Of a DNA stretch of 64,000 bases, positions 25,901 through 34,370 are shown in pieces. A program made the position numbers and the translations under genes. Each line of letters begins with the position of its first letter. Positions within the stretch are counted from its first letter, which is position 1. The stretch is from Planctomycetota bacterium. GTDB taxonomy: Bacteria > Planctomycetota > UBA8742 > UBA2392. The notes beneath the pieces were generated by a model, which was given only the letters and a program-made list of their open reading frames with translations, was not told the origin of the DNA and ran no database searches. The stretch is taken from assembly GCA_016712285.1 (NCBI GenBank), contig JADJRK010000001.1, forward strand, positions 1 to 64,000, given 5' to 3'.

Positions 25901-28900
25901 GGTGGGCGCCTTTTGCTCGGTCAGGTCGCCGTTGGAGTCATAGATGTACTCGATCTCGCGAGGCGTGCTGGTGTCCCACACCTTGTCGATGACCTTGTGC
26001 ACGCGTCCGTGGGCGTAGTACTCGATCTCCCAGGCGCGGCCAAGGTCGTCCGTGATCCCAACGAGCTGCCCCAAGTTATTGTAGGTGCACTCCGTGACGT
26101 TGCCGTTGCGGTCAATGCACTTCCATAGCCGGCCATCCGCGTTGAACACGCATTGGTAGCCGTGGCGGTCGGTCAGCGTGACCGTGTTGTGCGTGCTCTC
26201 GGATTCCGCCCGCACATAGACACCGACGGGGCTGGAGTAGCCGCCCGTGACGTCGGGGAAGACCTCCTTGCGCCCGTCCGGAGTGTACCAGTGAATGTCG
26301 CTGCTGCCTGTGTCAATGAAGGCGCGCTGGAAGTAATGGCCGACCCAGTTGTGGCCCAACGGGCCGTTGAAGGCAATGTCGCTGCGGTAGAAGCGAGACC
26401 AGCTCATGCCCATCATGCGGCCGCGTGTGGCTATGTCGGTTTCCGACTTGAAGAACGCGCCGTTGTTGAGGAACACGTTGATGCCGCCGACCGCAGGATT
26501 CCGCGACGGTTCAGCATTCGTGGTCGTCGGCAGGATGTTGGTCGGGTACTCCACGACGACGATGCCCGCGGGATCGGTCCCGGTGGTCATATCCACAGTG
26601 AACGTGCGCGGCCCGCACGCGGCGGTTTCGTCCACGGTGACAGTGGCGGTCACTTGCGTGCCGGAGTCTTTGCTGTAACTGACGGTGGTGATGCCGGTGC
26701 CGAAGTCCACGCCGTCAACAGTAGTCGAGAACGTGCCGGAAATGACGACGTTGACCGCTGTATCGCCCTGGTAAAGCAGGGTTGTGGTCTTGGCGACATC
26801 GGCTGCGGCACCCTCGACGTAAAAGCGCAGCGTTGTCCATTCCGAATAGTTGCCCTGATCGTCGGCGACGCGGGCGTAGACGATATGCTCGCCGTCATTG
26901 AACATCTCTTCGCCGTTCATCGTTGCGACTTGCTCCACAGTCCACGTGGCGCGCGAATCATTCAGGGTCTCAATGACAATCCCCGCCGCAACAATCTCCA
27001 TATCGGGTGTGATGTTGGATGTACCGCCCCCGAAGTAGGCGGCGAAGTCACGGGATACGAACGCCTCGAACTTCGTGGTGTCGATGCCGTTGCCGTTGTC
27101 CGTGAAGTCGATGTTCAACACGAAAGCGCCGCTGGTGTTGGCGTCGGCGGCGATGCCGCTGTTGTTGGTCGAAAAGACCAGCGTGGGTCGGTCGGACTCG
27201 TCCGGATCGTCAGCGGTGACCGTGAGGTCCGCGGTTTCAACTTCGTCGTAGGCGCTGATGCCCCAGACGTCGTTCTCGGTGGTTGTGACCGTCCAGGTCC
27301 CGGTGGTTGCACCGCTGAGTGTGACATCCACGAGAACCAGTTCGGAGCTGATCACGACCTTGTCATTGACTGTGACTTCGCTGCCGCCGCTCTTGGTGAT
27401 GGTGACCGACATGCCGGAGGTCCAGTGGGTGTTTTCGCCCAGCACCGTCAACGCAAGCACACTGGTTGCGGCGGTCGAGGCCGGAGCGATCTCGTCAATC
27501 TCCGAGGCCGCAGGCGCGGCGTTTACGCGGTTTGAACCGCCGCTTTCCGCATCCGGCGTAGGATTGGTGTCGATGACCGTGACGTAATAGTAATAGGTTG
27601 TCCCGTTGCTCAACGAGGAGTCGTTGTACGAAGTCGCCGTGATTGGCGTTCCGCCGTTGAGGGGGCTGCCCCAAGGCACCGAGTCCGCCGGGTTGGTGGT
27701 GCGATAAACGTTGTAGCCCGCGTTGGTCAGGGCGGCCTGATCGCTTGCGGACCACTCCAGCCGCATGCGCGTGTCGCCGGCCGTGATCTTCAGGTCAGTC
27801 GGCGGCGTGAGTTCCCACAGTACCAGGTCGTCCAGGGCGTCGCCCTCGCTGCCGCCGTCCTTATCGTAGCCTTCGCCCCAGCGAACGCCGCCGCAGCCGA
27901 TCATTTGCAATGCGATTGCGCTTGCGTCGGCCTCGACGTTGAACTGGCTGCCCTGCGTCAAGGCGTAGTCGAACTGGATGCCGCGCATCACCCTTGTGCT
28001 GCGCGTATCTGTGGTCTTCCAGTAAATGTGACGCGTGGAGATGCCATCCTCGAACGTGTTGCCGTTGAACATCGCAACGACACCGTCGGCCTCAACGACC
28101 AAGCCGACCTTGGAGAAGCTGCTGTCCGAGCAGGAAAGCACAGCAAGCTGGCTTGCGCCGGAATCGACAACCAGGCTGCTCACGTCGCCGGTGTCCACGT
28201 CAAGCTCGGCGCGCACAAGTTCGCAGACGCCGTTATCAATAGTCAGCGACAACCCGCCCGACTTCTTCAGGCGTAGTTTGCCGTCGCGGACAATGAGCGT
28301 CCCGCTGGAGGTAGAGTTTGCGCCATCCAGCGTCAGCCGCGAGTCTGCAACAATTTCCAGCGCGCCGTTGTTTGTCAGCTTGTGGAAGCTCGCGTCGTTG
28401 CCCTGCGTACGCAAGTGACCGGACGTTGCGATTGTCAATTCCACATCCAGTGAAGTCGTGCCGTCCACATCGCCGCTCAGGTCCCATTGGCCCGCCAGAT
28501 GTACGCCGTCCCCGGAACCATCGAGGTCAGACTTGAACGTGACGTCACCGCCGGAGTAGGTCCAGGGGATGTCGGCGTCAGCCGTGGTGATCTGGAAGTC
28601 CGCATTGCTGAACACCAGGTCTGCGACGGTGCCATAGATGTAGACCCGCTCGTCCCGCAAAACGATGTCTTCAATGTCGTCGTCATAGGTGATGCTGTCG
28701 CCGGTGAAATGGAAGGCGGCTGCGCACCGCTCGCTGTCATTCCCGTCGTCGTCAAGGTAGACCCAAAGCACGTCGCCTACCTCCAACGCGTCGGTTGTGA
28801 CAATGTCGAATCGGCCGGCCACCACATCGGTGGCGGTCACGTCAGTGTCGCCCGAATTGACGCCGTTGATGTAAAGGCGCATTGTCTTGCCGTTCAGACC

Positions 28901-31768
28901 CGTGCCTGCATTGTCCTGCAACTGCCCGCTGATGGTGTACGAGCGGCCAAGTTCGAAGTCCCACGTGTTGGAGTAGCTGCCGAACTCGAACCCGTCCCAG
29001 GCCCGCACTTTCCAGTCCCAATCGCTTGCGCCCGTCTTGTCAGCGAGCCCGTACGCGTCGGGCCAGGTGAGGCGCACGAGGGTGGTTTCTCCCGCGGGGG
29101 CGCCGTCTTCAGGCAAGGGCAGCCATGTCGTGCCGCCGTCCGTGGACACCTCGAAGCACGCGCGGGCGTCGATTACAAGACTCGCGCTATTGGTGCTCGT
29201 TGTCCAGGATCGCACCGTGTAGTTGGTCGCGCCTTCCTCGACGTAGACTTCAAAGTGCAGCGAATCTTCGTCGGCGTCCGTGGGTCGCTGCCAGACCAGC
29301 ACCGGTGTCCAGTCCGTAAGAACGGCCGTGTTCGTTGGCGTGCGGCTGGTGTCGCCGATCTGCGGAGGTGCGGTGTTGGTACGGAACGTGTGGTAGTACC
29401 ACGGCCCCGAGCGGTCGTTGGCGTCCCACAACCTGATACGAACGTAGTAGACCGTCCCCGCGGCCAGCGTGGGCGCGATGGTGGCAAGGAGCACTTCGCC
29501 GCACTCTGCTGCTAAGGCCTGCTTGGATCCATCGTGGGTCAACGACCCGAATGCCGGGTCGTCATCCAGATCGAGTTCATAGGCGCTCTGGCTCTGCCCC
29601 GCGAAGTCCGATGCGACAGTCCAATAAACGTCGAGTGTGTCCGTGTCGATGATGTGGAACTGATCGGGAAACGAGGGCCCGCCATTTTCAACGTGCAGGG
29701 AACTGACACCGGCCGGACTGCCGCCAATCAACCATCCGATGTAGGGCCTCTCAAGGTAAGGGGCGCCATCCACGTTTGCATTGATCGTTGCCCCTGGTCC
29801 TGCGTCTGACCCCCAATAGCAGTCTTCAGCGTCCATGAGTGCGGTGTTGTCGGCGTCATAGGCGTTGTAAGGGCTGTTGTTGGCGACAGTGCAGCGCGTT
29901 GCGACAACTTTGGCGTTCTGGGTGCGGGCATCGTGGATGCCACCTTCGTTGGCTGACCCGCCGTTTCCGGTGATGCTGCACTCCAGAAACGTGTACTCAC
30001 AGGTATTGTTCGCATCGCTCACCACCAGCACGCCGTAGTCGGTGCAAGAGGCAATGGTGCAACGATTAACTAGCATGGTGGACGCACTGCGAAGCTCCGC
30101 GCACTGAATCCCGACGCCTGTGACGGTGGCGCTGCCTTGGGAGGTCAGCGTGCAATCCTCGACATTGATTGTGCATACAGATGTGCTCATTACATTGACT
30201 AGTAAGCCGACTGCATATCCCAAGCTCTGGGTGGGGTATGCGCTCAGAAAGCAGTGCGAGGCGGCGAGTGACCGCGTGGGCGTCTCTTCGGTGTCGTCTG
30301 ACTGCTCCAGTCGGACAGCGCACATCGCCCCTTCGCAAATCGTCCTGTCGAGCAAGAGAGCAGCGTTCCCCTGACACGTACCTGCATATATGCAAGTTGC
30401 CGCGGTCTCATTGCCGTCAACCGCACACTCGCGAATCGTAACGTTACTTGTGTTGCCGACGCTTGTTGTTCCAATAGAAATTGCAGTGGTAGACACCTGG
30501 TTGACGGTGCACCGGCACATCACCACCCTGCCGTAATCGATTACGACGCCCGTCGTGCAAGAGTCTGCGGAGGTTGAACCGCCGACGTCAGCATCTTCGA
30601 CGACCGTGGTGTAGCCGGCGTCGGCACTGCCAGTGTTGATGTGGGTGCGAATGCGAAGCCCAGTGCCGCACTTCTTGATCGACAATCCAGGAAACCGCCA
30701 AGACGTCTTGAATCCGGCTTCCGGCACGTACGAAGTACCCTTGTTCAGGTCAACACCGGTAGAGGCATTTCGCACGGTGATGCATGCAAACGGACCGACG
30801 CCACCAAACACGTTTGGTTTGGCACTTGCGTCTTCCATGCCTACCCAGTGCGTTGACGATGTGCCGGAACTTGCTTCGAATAGCGGACGGCACTCTTGGG
30901 TGCCCCACACTGACCCATTTACAACGGATATCTTGGACGAAGCCGCGCACTTGAACGTGTACGCATCGTCAAATCTCCAGTGGCTTGTATTGCTTGCGTC
31001 GCCCACACTGCAGGTGCCGACTAGTTTGACTTCGGGAGCGTCCGGCAACGTGGGATCAGGAAACCTTACCGGGTCCGTAGACGTGACTTCGTTCAGGTAG
31101 AACACAAAATCGGTGTTCGTAACGGACAACGGGAGCTTTATCCCATTCTGCCGTAAGGTGTTCACGCCTTCACCATCGAATCGGATCGCAGACACGTTGC
31201 AGTCGTCAAACGACAGATCCTCAAGAAGAGGTGTGTTGTCTGCCGTGTCGCGCACAACTAACGCGGCATCCTTGCCATCAAAACCGCCACCCGAGAAATA
31301 GCAGTTGATCAGGCAAGACTGGAACTGCTGGCCGGCTTCAAAGTCGAGGGCGCCCCAATCGGCTTCCTTGCCCGCGGCACCATAATTTTCGAAGTAGGTG
31401 GCAGCGGTGGAGTCGGTCGTAGTCACCTGCCCGTAGGGGTTCACAACGATGTTTCCGGTGGACCAAAGTCGAAACTTGACTGTTCCGCTCGCGGCGTTCA
31501 GATCTAGAAAGCCCTCGTTTCCCGAACCATTACCGACCTGCAAAACTTGGTCACCGTCGCTCCACTGAACTTCCACATTGCCACCGGAGCTGTCTATCGT
31601 GAGAGTTGCGCCGGCGCGCACCTTGATCACCGCGGCGTTCAGAACATAGGGGCTTCCGGCGTTGTTCCATGTAGTGTCCACAATGATGTCGGACGACACA
31701 CTGGTTGCCAGAAGACAGGGCGCGAGCGCGATGCAGGTGACAGCCAGCAGAATTCTGATCGGGTTCAT
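19943..31768 (-). CDS. Giant exported RHS/YD-repeat polymorphic toxin with mounted C-terminal tip
   Basis: A protein of 3,941 residues. ATG 31768 is preceded by AGGAA. Order of parts: Sec signal (IRILLAVTCIALAPCLLA, 1-22); parallel beta-helix region (about 30-670, closing with the DCYWGSDAGPG motif); fibronectin III-like and IPT-like domains (about 690-1740; one clear FN3 near 1325-1425); a DUF6531-type segment (NPAVGGINVFLNNGAFF to SRFYRSDIAFNGPLGHNW, about 1753-1808); YD repeats (about 1825-3330; e.g. YDANGNAVASRDALGN); two FTDTGxxF modules; the terminal core GSYHCWNRVYEPATGRWTTPDPA (about 3640-3661); and a variable Cys-rich tip (3662-3941). RHS shells encapsulate the tip and release it by autoproteolysis. 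A Sec signal with no PAAR or VgrG implies surface display or secretion. Tip activity is unknown. Confidence 0.9.
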   Translation of the reverse strand: MNPIRILLAVTCIALAPCLLATSVSSDIIVDTTWNNAGSPYVLNAAVIKVRAGATLTIDSSGGNVEVQWSDGDQVLQVGNGSGNEGFLDLNAASGTVKFRLWSTGNIVVNPYGQVTTTDSTAATYFENYGAAGKEADWGALDFEAGQQFQSCLINCYFSGGGFDGKDAALVVRDTADNTPLLEDLSFDDCNVSAIRFDGEGVNTLRQNGIKLPLSVTNTDFVFYLNEVTSTDPVRFPDPTLPDAPEVKLVGTCSVGDASNTSHWRFDDAYTFKCAASSKISVVNGSVWGTQECRPLFEASSGTSSTHWVGMEDASAKPNVFGGVGPFACITVRNASTGVDLNKGTSYVPEAGFKTSWRFPGLSIKKCGTGLRIRTHINTGSADAGYTTVVEDADVGGSTSADSCTTGVVIDYGRVVMCRCTVNQVSTTAISIGTTSVGNTSNVTIRECAVDGNETAATCIYAGTCQGNAALLLDRTICEGAMCAVRLEQSDDTEETPTRSLAASHCFLSAYPTQSLGYAVGLLVNVMSTSVCTINVEDCTLTSQGSATVTGVGIQCAELRSASTMLVNRCTIASCTDYGVLVVSDANNTCEYTFLECSITGNGGSANEGGIHDARTQNAKVVATRCTVANNSPYNAYDADNTALMDAEDCYWGSDAGPGATINANVDGAPYLERPYIGWLIGGSPAGVSSLHVENGGPSFPDQFHIIDTDTLDVYWTVASDFAGQSQSAYELDLDDDPAFGSLTHDGSKQALAAECGEVLLATIAPTLAAGTVYYVRIRLWDANDRSGPWYYHTFRTNTAPPQIGDTSRTPTNTAVLTDWTPVLVWQRPTDADEDSLHFEVYVEEGATNYTVRSWTTSTNSASLVIDARACFEVSTDGGTTWLPLPEDGAPAGETTLVRLTWPDAYGLADKTGASDWDWKVRAWDGFEFGSYSNTWDFELGRSYTISGQLQDNAGTGLNGKTMRLYINGVNSGDTDVTATDVVAGRFDIVTTDALEVGDVLWVYLDDDGNDSERCAAAFHFTGDSITYDDDIEDIVLRDERVYIYGTVADLVFSNADFQITTADADIPWTYSGGDVTFKSDLDGSGDGVHLAGQWDLSGDVDGTTSLDVELTIATSGHLRTQGNDASFHKLTNNGALEIVADSRLTLDGANSTSSGTLIVRDGKLRLKKSGGLSLTIDNGVCELVRAELDVDTGDVSSLVVDSGASQLAVLSCSDSSFSKVGLVVEADGVVAMFNGNTFEDGISTRHIYWKTTDTRSTRVMRGIQFDYALTQGSQFNVEADASAIALQMIGCGGVRWGEGYDKDGGSEGDALDDLVLWELTPPTDLKITAGDTRMRLEWSASDQAALTNAGYNVYRTTNPADSVPWGSPLNGGTPITATSYNDSSLSNGTTYYYYVTVIDTNPTPDAESGGSNRVNAAPAASEIDEIAPASTAATSVLALTVLGENTHWTSGMSVTITKSGGSEVTVNDKVVISSELVLVDVTLSGATTGTWTVTTTENDVWGISAYDEVETADLTVTADDPDESDRPTLVFSTNNSGIAADANTSGAFVLNIDFTDNGNGIDTTKFEAFVSRDFAAYFGGGTSNITPDMEIVAAGIVIETLNDSRATWTVEQVATMNGEEMFNDGEHIVYARVADDQGNYSEWTTLRFYVEGAAADVAKTTTLLYQGDTAVNVVISGTFSTTVDGVDFGTGITTVSYSKDSGTQVTATVTVDETAACGPRTFTVDMTTGTDPAGIVVVEYPTNILPTTTNAEPSRNPAVGGINVFLNNGAFFKSETDIATRGRMMGMSWSRFYRSDIAFNGPLGHNWVGHYFQRAFIDTGSSDIHWYTPDGRKEVFPDVTGGYSSPVGVYVRAESESTHNTVTLTDRHGYQCVFNADGRLWKCIDRNGNVTECTYNNLGQLVGITDDLGRAWEIEYYAHGRVHKVIDKVWDTSTPREIEYIYDSNGDLTEQKAPTTARYDGTPLARITYGYGYDSAHRLTTCINPREFAESANPVPYLENFYDSTGRVVDQKLGDEADVQDSHLTKSAFIRLRYESGTLIRELDRNGLRTDYTIDGSGRATDIKRYTAFWSVDTDYPYTHSTVSQVVAKLRSTDPSYFQTVLTYNSNHEVLTVTYPRGNKVAYTYPSGSSQAAATADSCSGAVLTDSGESWTTDEFAGMTLRMGTSAANYRYYPIASNTSNTITVETGFDLQADGWNADAYAIYDESNDPLAVGNVVSVTRSDEGLGSLSDLVTEYTYESRYQFVKTATNPRGYATTYTYDYEESAGNGGDAGNLVKVVSPNITGSMPSGTITSRTSYNEFGQPVTSIDGEGFVSRFIYYTTGDNNGYLKQRITDWGGLNLTSEYEYNKAGDMTGSWPPRAFEAGVTKDDFKFVAEVNELGQSWHTTRKLEVGTSGALSLVSVDTYHYFDANGNRTNTLSEYITDAATAPSAPGDVLDPTSFPKASTAMAATWRESSATYNLLNYTVTSTQDAIAGSAITQYTTRVEYDSNYNTLASISPLGNRSHTVYDERDMVYQRIAGANSDVAGTFEADYDANGNAVASRDALGNESVSEFDGFDRLITSTDPAGHYREFDYDANGNTTESRAYDTLDALLAQSQSTFDEIDRAYTSRRLALDHLGNPIGDGWSTNTTVFDHNSRVVSSTNDSGITYHSFYDGANRTTYTRDAAGNESHFEYNANGAVKKVNYREINGLDNAVEISHTENVLTKQDSVVEYRDRRYTVSTFDTSTKRKYDGWGRVTVSYDAAGNTVTTNYDLLSRAIDTLEEAGTDDIYTRFEYDDDSRTTLRGIKRNPGASTWQETTYEYDERSRLITQRRPDAGTTGDIWTYQYDANGNRLGWTDPMGTQVTNSYDERNLVSYRHITRGTGIKGATYESYAFDGLGRLQSCSNYEGSNLISASAWQYNTLSMPERHDQTIADQSGGILGTWTSGAEYDGSGFNTATIYSDGHRLTHVPDQLNRTLSSYDETENTSIATYLYAGARRLVERNSGNGVRTNYAWEASGCGCGGSSSFCERVEHIDPYTGEVLFATDRRYDERGLVTVDRRDHEGAFGSVYRYDAANRLTASYVGTDLYNTALATYADQGNTPTTFAMKRGYDLDPRGNRTEVSDSDDSPGTVYDYAYTANADTNQYTAVDGANYTYDAIEQMTYDPSTNLYHAYDYKGQLVATDNDSALTSPERLYSYDCQGRRKRMTEAYNPTVFDICYISPVACASCSCDGSEDMVGEVQTLSGSTGSLLAAELNFWGPEVESPGSSSAVHPATVAMPSSGRGPGNAIVAQFVINVDAETDFWRFLHHDQHGSTIGVTDLYGWRTDEYSYTDYGQTSRLKIMFDGQDSRISSLQADTPSAGFTTINLTSADPDPATDEFNGKLLRIARPGAASQRLIYAKVEDTTTTSIIVEDVDDDVYDALNGVTQGFTILDQAAVTADAFSFLGAWSANPTYDGGSDTTTFTDTGGTFGAGVIGLALFPDRVNDPEIWAVIVSATFTTVTVAGDLTSYAEASSEYAVLERGWVYDSGSDMTVYFDMVNGFPAFAGNWTFVPNIEKPCHLQAQGVDGNLLYFKGDTRNLADPETDRYMLLPPAGVSATTGAYAKPEDLGENDYTDRGTMWLWSGYLYVTPQVGHDVNGTTYGAQSGTNKVGSYHCWNRVYEPATGRWTTPDPAASPSTSLWDYVASNPTTGADSSGLEPHKCLGILSLDHIHYADTKQDCNWLKRVRDNLLQYKGSNEANQRRHTECTTWLNDRIYEACGKGAPGRTPRPGTSSLGEEAKSAFRKAEERYARARIDKRVQGWSALKTIAEVVGTAGTFGLPALTGCGGGAPVTGPSNVVCPDVSEAMATEAKNTILAKAGGVGPSGVGDAGHVSACVAAFLNMFGNSLRSTSECCNWVTAPSGPQAVIAGKSCLESLSAAAPEPYAEWRRICAGDVTGGQPGADQFATSFMGK
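20785..21285 (-). repeat. Type A RHS core block, copy 3 (within the full-length gene)
   Basis: The block encodes SYAEASSEY through TTPDPA just before the mounted tip. It is the shared segment through which displaced tips 3 or 6 could replace the mounted tip by homologous recombination. Boundaries are approximate. Confidence 0.8.
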
Positions 31769-31821
31769 GGCAGGTTCCTGTGGTCAAGTCGATGGTGAGT
31801 GCTCTAAGTGTCGTGGTGCAG

Positions 31822-32487
31822 CTAGCTGCCAATCACGTCGCCGATTTCTTCCGGTGGATCGGGCCATTGTTGAAGAACTTGGCCGGAGGCATTTACTTTC
31901 AAGATACGGGGAGCCTTGGGCTTGCCCGTGAACCGCTCTTTCAACCACTTCCACATCTCTTCACAGCGGCAACCTGCTTTGAACGGAAAGTGGAAGTTCA
32001 TCAGTGTCTGAAGGTCGACGGGGTCATTGAGCTCGTCTTCGATCTGCTTCAGGTAATCGGGCATGGCTCCCGGCACAAATTCCTCATTTGCCTGTTGGGC
32101 CTGCTGCTGCGCAGCCTCCTGGTCATCCTTCCACTGTTTGACGCGTCTCGACCACTCCTGTTGACGCAAATGCAGTTTCAGAGCCTTGGGTCCGGTATCG
32201 TCACAGCACATGGCCAGCACCTTGCTCGCTTTGGCCGGGTGGTTGCGGATGTACTTGGCGGCCTTGCTCATCATCGTGCCGGACTTCTCGTCGCTGGCGG
32301 AGAACACGATGACAAACGTTGTCTGGTCCTCGTAGGACCCCAGGGATATCTGATCGCCGGCAGCGTCTGATACCGTCCACGTCAACCAGTCGGCATTATT
32401 TTCCGGTGGGTCGTCGGCCAGCGTGCTGCCCTGAACGCAGAACAGTGCCAGCACGGCGAACAGGCTGTACGTCGCGAGTGTGCGCAT
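31822..32487 (-). CDS. Secreted thioredoxin-fold (AhpC/TSA-like) protein
   Basis: ATG 32487 is chosen over 32556 because it gives a standard signal peptide (YSLFAVLALFCVQGSTLA, cleavage near residue 23) and an AGGGG lies upstream. The mature part begins WLTWTVSDAAGDQISLGSYEDQTTFVIVFSAS, the first strands of a peroxiredoxin or TlpA-like fold, then a coiled, Gln-rich insert (EAAQQQAQQANEEF) and a late ILKVNASGQVLQQWPDPP strand-turn of the fold. The canonical C-x-x-C is absent (FSASDEKSG at that position), so redox activity is doubtful. It lies upstream of the RHS gene on the same strand, separated by 53 nt, and may be co-transcribed. Confidence 0.6.
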   Translation of the reverse strand: MRTLATYSLFAVLALFCVQGSTLADDPPENNADWLTWTVSDAAGDQISLGSYEDQTTFVIVFSASDEKSGTMMSKAAKYIRNHPAKASKVLAMCCDDTGPKALKLHLRQQEWSRRVKQWKDDQEAAQQQAQQANEEFVPGAMPDYLKQIEDELNDPVDLQTLMNFHFPFKAGCRCEEMWKWLKERFTGKPKAPRILKVNASGQVLQQWPDPPEEIGDVIGS

Positions 32488-32867
32488 CGGATTGCCCCTG
32501 ATTTCTGATGGTGGTTTGCAGGATTGAATTGTGGGAAAGGGTAGCGAAGGTTTCATGGTGGATTCAACAGGTTTGTGTTCATTTAGTTACTGACAGTCTC
32601 AATCTAACTAACCGGTCTAGCAGTATCTTTGGCGCGATGGGCAATATGTGAAAGATCGAAGGCCCTCGCCGCATTCCTCATTCCGCGATTGTCTCGCCAT
32701 GTAGCGCGTGGCACACTTGCCGCGCATCGCCTCTAACAAAGGCATACCACGCCAATGCGACAGCCCCGCGATTGCAGCAGTGGCGAAGCGCCGCGCTGCG
32801 GGTTCGAGGCCGGCGCGCTCAACTGTCGTGTACGCGGGATATGGTTACGGTGACGAGGGCAACCCAT
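32488..32867. other. Divergent intergenic region, 380 bp
   Basis: This separates the thioredoxin-fold gene (minus) from the HEAT-repeat gene (plus) and should contain both promoters. The AT-richer stretch 32570-32625 is the likeliest site, but no pair of hexamers stands out. Open frames here lack ribosome sites. Confidence 0.35.
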
Positions 32868-33608
32868 ATGAAACCCGCACTGCTTGCTTCACTGGTAATC
32901 CTGATCGCTGCCGGAGCCGTATTGGCAGTGCTGCTGCTCGATGATGGGGGCGGCAGCCCCTTCGTTCGCGCCACCGGATCGGCATGCTCGGACCAGCAGC
33001 CGACTGTGCCGACGCCGGAACACGCAACGCCGGAACAAGCGGCGCACGCAAAAATGCAAACCCTGGCCACGCCGCAAGAACGCATGGCGCACGTGGACTG
33101 GATCAAGGGACAGCCGTGGGCCAAGTCCTCGTTGCCGGTGTTGCGTTCCACCATTGTCGCCGATCCCGACGAAGCCGTGCAACTGCACGCGGTTGAGGCG
33201 GCGCTTGCGCTCGCGCAGAGCGAGGGGGTGGCGTCGCAGACCGGCGTCGTTCGTACAGCGCTGGCTTCCGGCAAGGGCAATACCCGCGCGCGGGGACTGA
33301 AGGCGGCGCGCGAGCACGCCGATCCCGAGTTTGTTTCCGAGCTGATCGCTTTGGTCGACAACCGCGACCCCTACGCGACTATGGCGCTGACCGCGCTCGC
33401 ATACACCCAAAGCGAGCAAGCCCACGCCAAGATCAGCCAGGTAGCACACGACGAAACTGCCGAACGCAAACTCCGCGAACGCGCCATCGCACTGCTGGCT
33501 GTCACCAAAGACAAAGAGGCTTTGCCACTGCTCCGAGAGCTAGCCAACGGCGACGACAAGACGCTTGCGGCGATAGCCTCGGAAGTCATCAAAGAGATCA
33601 ACAAGTAA
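32868..33608 (+). CDS. Membrane-anchored HEAT-repeat protein
   Basis: ATG 32868, preceded by GAGGG at 32855-32859, gives 246 residues with an N-terminal hydrophobic anchor (LLASLVILIAAGAVLAVLLL, about 4-23), a Thr/Pro/Ala linker and four to five HEAT-like helix pairs from about 85 to the end (LPVLRSTIVADPDEAVQLHAVEAALAL, FVSELIALVDNRDPYATMALTAL, ALPLLRELANGDDKTLAAIASEVI). HEAT repeats are protein-binding scaffolds. The upstream in-frame ATG at 32772 would add a basic extension ahead of the anchor and is not favoured. No specific partner can be named. Confidence 0.7.
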   Translation: MKPALLASLVILIAAGAVLAVLLLDDGGGSPFVRATGSACSDQQPTVPTPEHATPEQAAHAKMQTLATPQERMAHVDWIKGQPWAKSSLPVLRSTIVADPDEAVQLHAVEAALALAQSEGVASQTGVVRTALASGKGNTRARGLKAAREHADPEFVSELIALVDNRDPYATMALTALAYTQSEQAHAKISQVAHDETAERKLRERAIALLAVTKDKEALPLLRELANGDDKTLAAIASEVIKEINK

Positions 33609-33725
33609 CCCGGCTACGAGCGGCGTTCCGTCTGACGGGTGTGGTGCTGACGGAGGGTCAAGTGAGCTAGCACGAAGGCGCTCGCATACCGAAATCTCCA
33701 AGAACCCCAGTGATCGGAGCGGCAG

Positions 33726-34370
33726 TCACTCGCTGCGAATCGCGCGCCGCAGTTCCTCGCTGGGGCGATACACATGCTTGTTTGCGATCACCTTCCGGTC
33801 ATCCAGGCGCACAAGGTGCGCGGCAAGTTCCGGCAGTGCGCCAAGGATGGCGGTGTGTGTCTCCTTGCGAAAGCGCACCAGCTCGGCACCCTCGACAATC
33901 TCCTGGAGCGCCCGCGCCACCGACGGTGGAACCTTGCGCATGTCCTCGCCAAGCTGAATCCGTACCGGCAGCCGCAGCGAGAACCTGGAAGGCAGGTGGA
34001 TCGGCGCCAACTGGAGCGGGCAGATTCCTGGCTCGTGCAAAACCTCAGCGCCCACGGCGCAGCGCAGTTCCACTGCGGTTCCTTCAACCCACTCAAGCTG
34101 GTAACGGGTCCACACGGCCGCAGCCACGCGTTGCACGCTTACCCGGCTGATCGCCACGGGGATGATGTCACGAAGGATGGCGTTCTCCGTGAGCGAGGTG
34201 TGGTACTCGGCCCAATCGGATATCCACGCCGACACCGCCGCTTCCAACTCCGCCGGCCGCGCGACGGAAGCCGCCGCCAGCATCATAGTTCGCGTGCGCG
34301 TCAGCTCAGCCGCCAGCGCGGCCTCCAGTGCAGCAAGCTGCCGTGCTTTCTCTTCCTGGTTGCCGTCCAT
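33726..34370 (-). CDS. Hypothetical protein at the left end of the integrated element
   Basis: ATG 34370 is used because GGAAGGA lies upstream; the in-frame start at 34418 has none. The protein of 214 residues opens with a helical N-terminus (QEEKARQLAALEAALAAELTRTRTMMLAAA) and then has a beta-containing domain (WVEGTAVELRCAVGAEVLHEPG, RFSLRLPVRIQLGEDMR) and a basic end (RPSEELRRAIRSE). It is the last gene of a minus-strand cluster of small replication/phage-like genes. No family recognised. Confidence 0.55.
   Translation of the reverse strand: MDGNQEEKARQLAALEAALAAELTRTRTMMLAAASVARPAELEAAVSAWISDWAEYHTSLTENAILRDIIPVAISRVSVQRVAAAVWTRYQLEWVEGTAVELRCAVGAEVLHEPGICPLQLAPIHLPSRFSLRLPVRIQLGEDMRKVPPSVARALQEIVEGAELVRFRKETHTAILGALPELAAHLVRLDDRKVIANKHVYRPSEELRRAIRSE

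Noticed and set aside
26153..27535. 460-codon plus-strand frame opposite the RHS gene
   Set aside because: Same shadow effect of high-GC coding DNA; the residue pattern is an artefact of codon bias.
31800..31835. Sigma-54-like sequence (TTGGCAGCTAGCTGCA, minus strand) upstream of the giant RHS gene
   Set aside because: GG and GC are 9 nt apart instead of 10, and the -24 element is poor. It also overlaps the end of the upstream gene.
32710..32730. TGGCACACTTGCC resembling a sigma-54 site
   Set aside because: The TTGC part is only 7 nt from GG, so the required spacing is not met.
33609..33725. Search for a left attachment repeat matching the sequence after the integrase at 47174
   Set aside because: No direct repeat of useful length was found by eye between 33609-33725 and 47175-47350, so element boundaries stay approximate.
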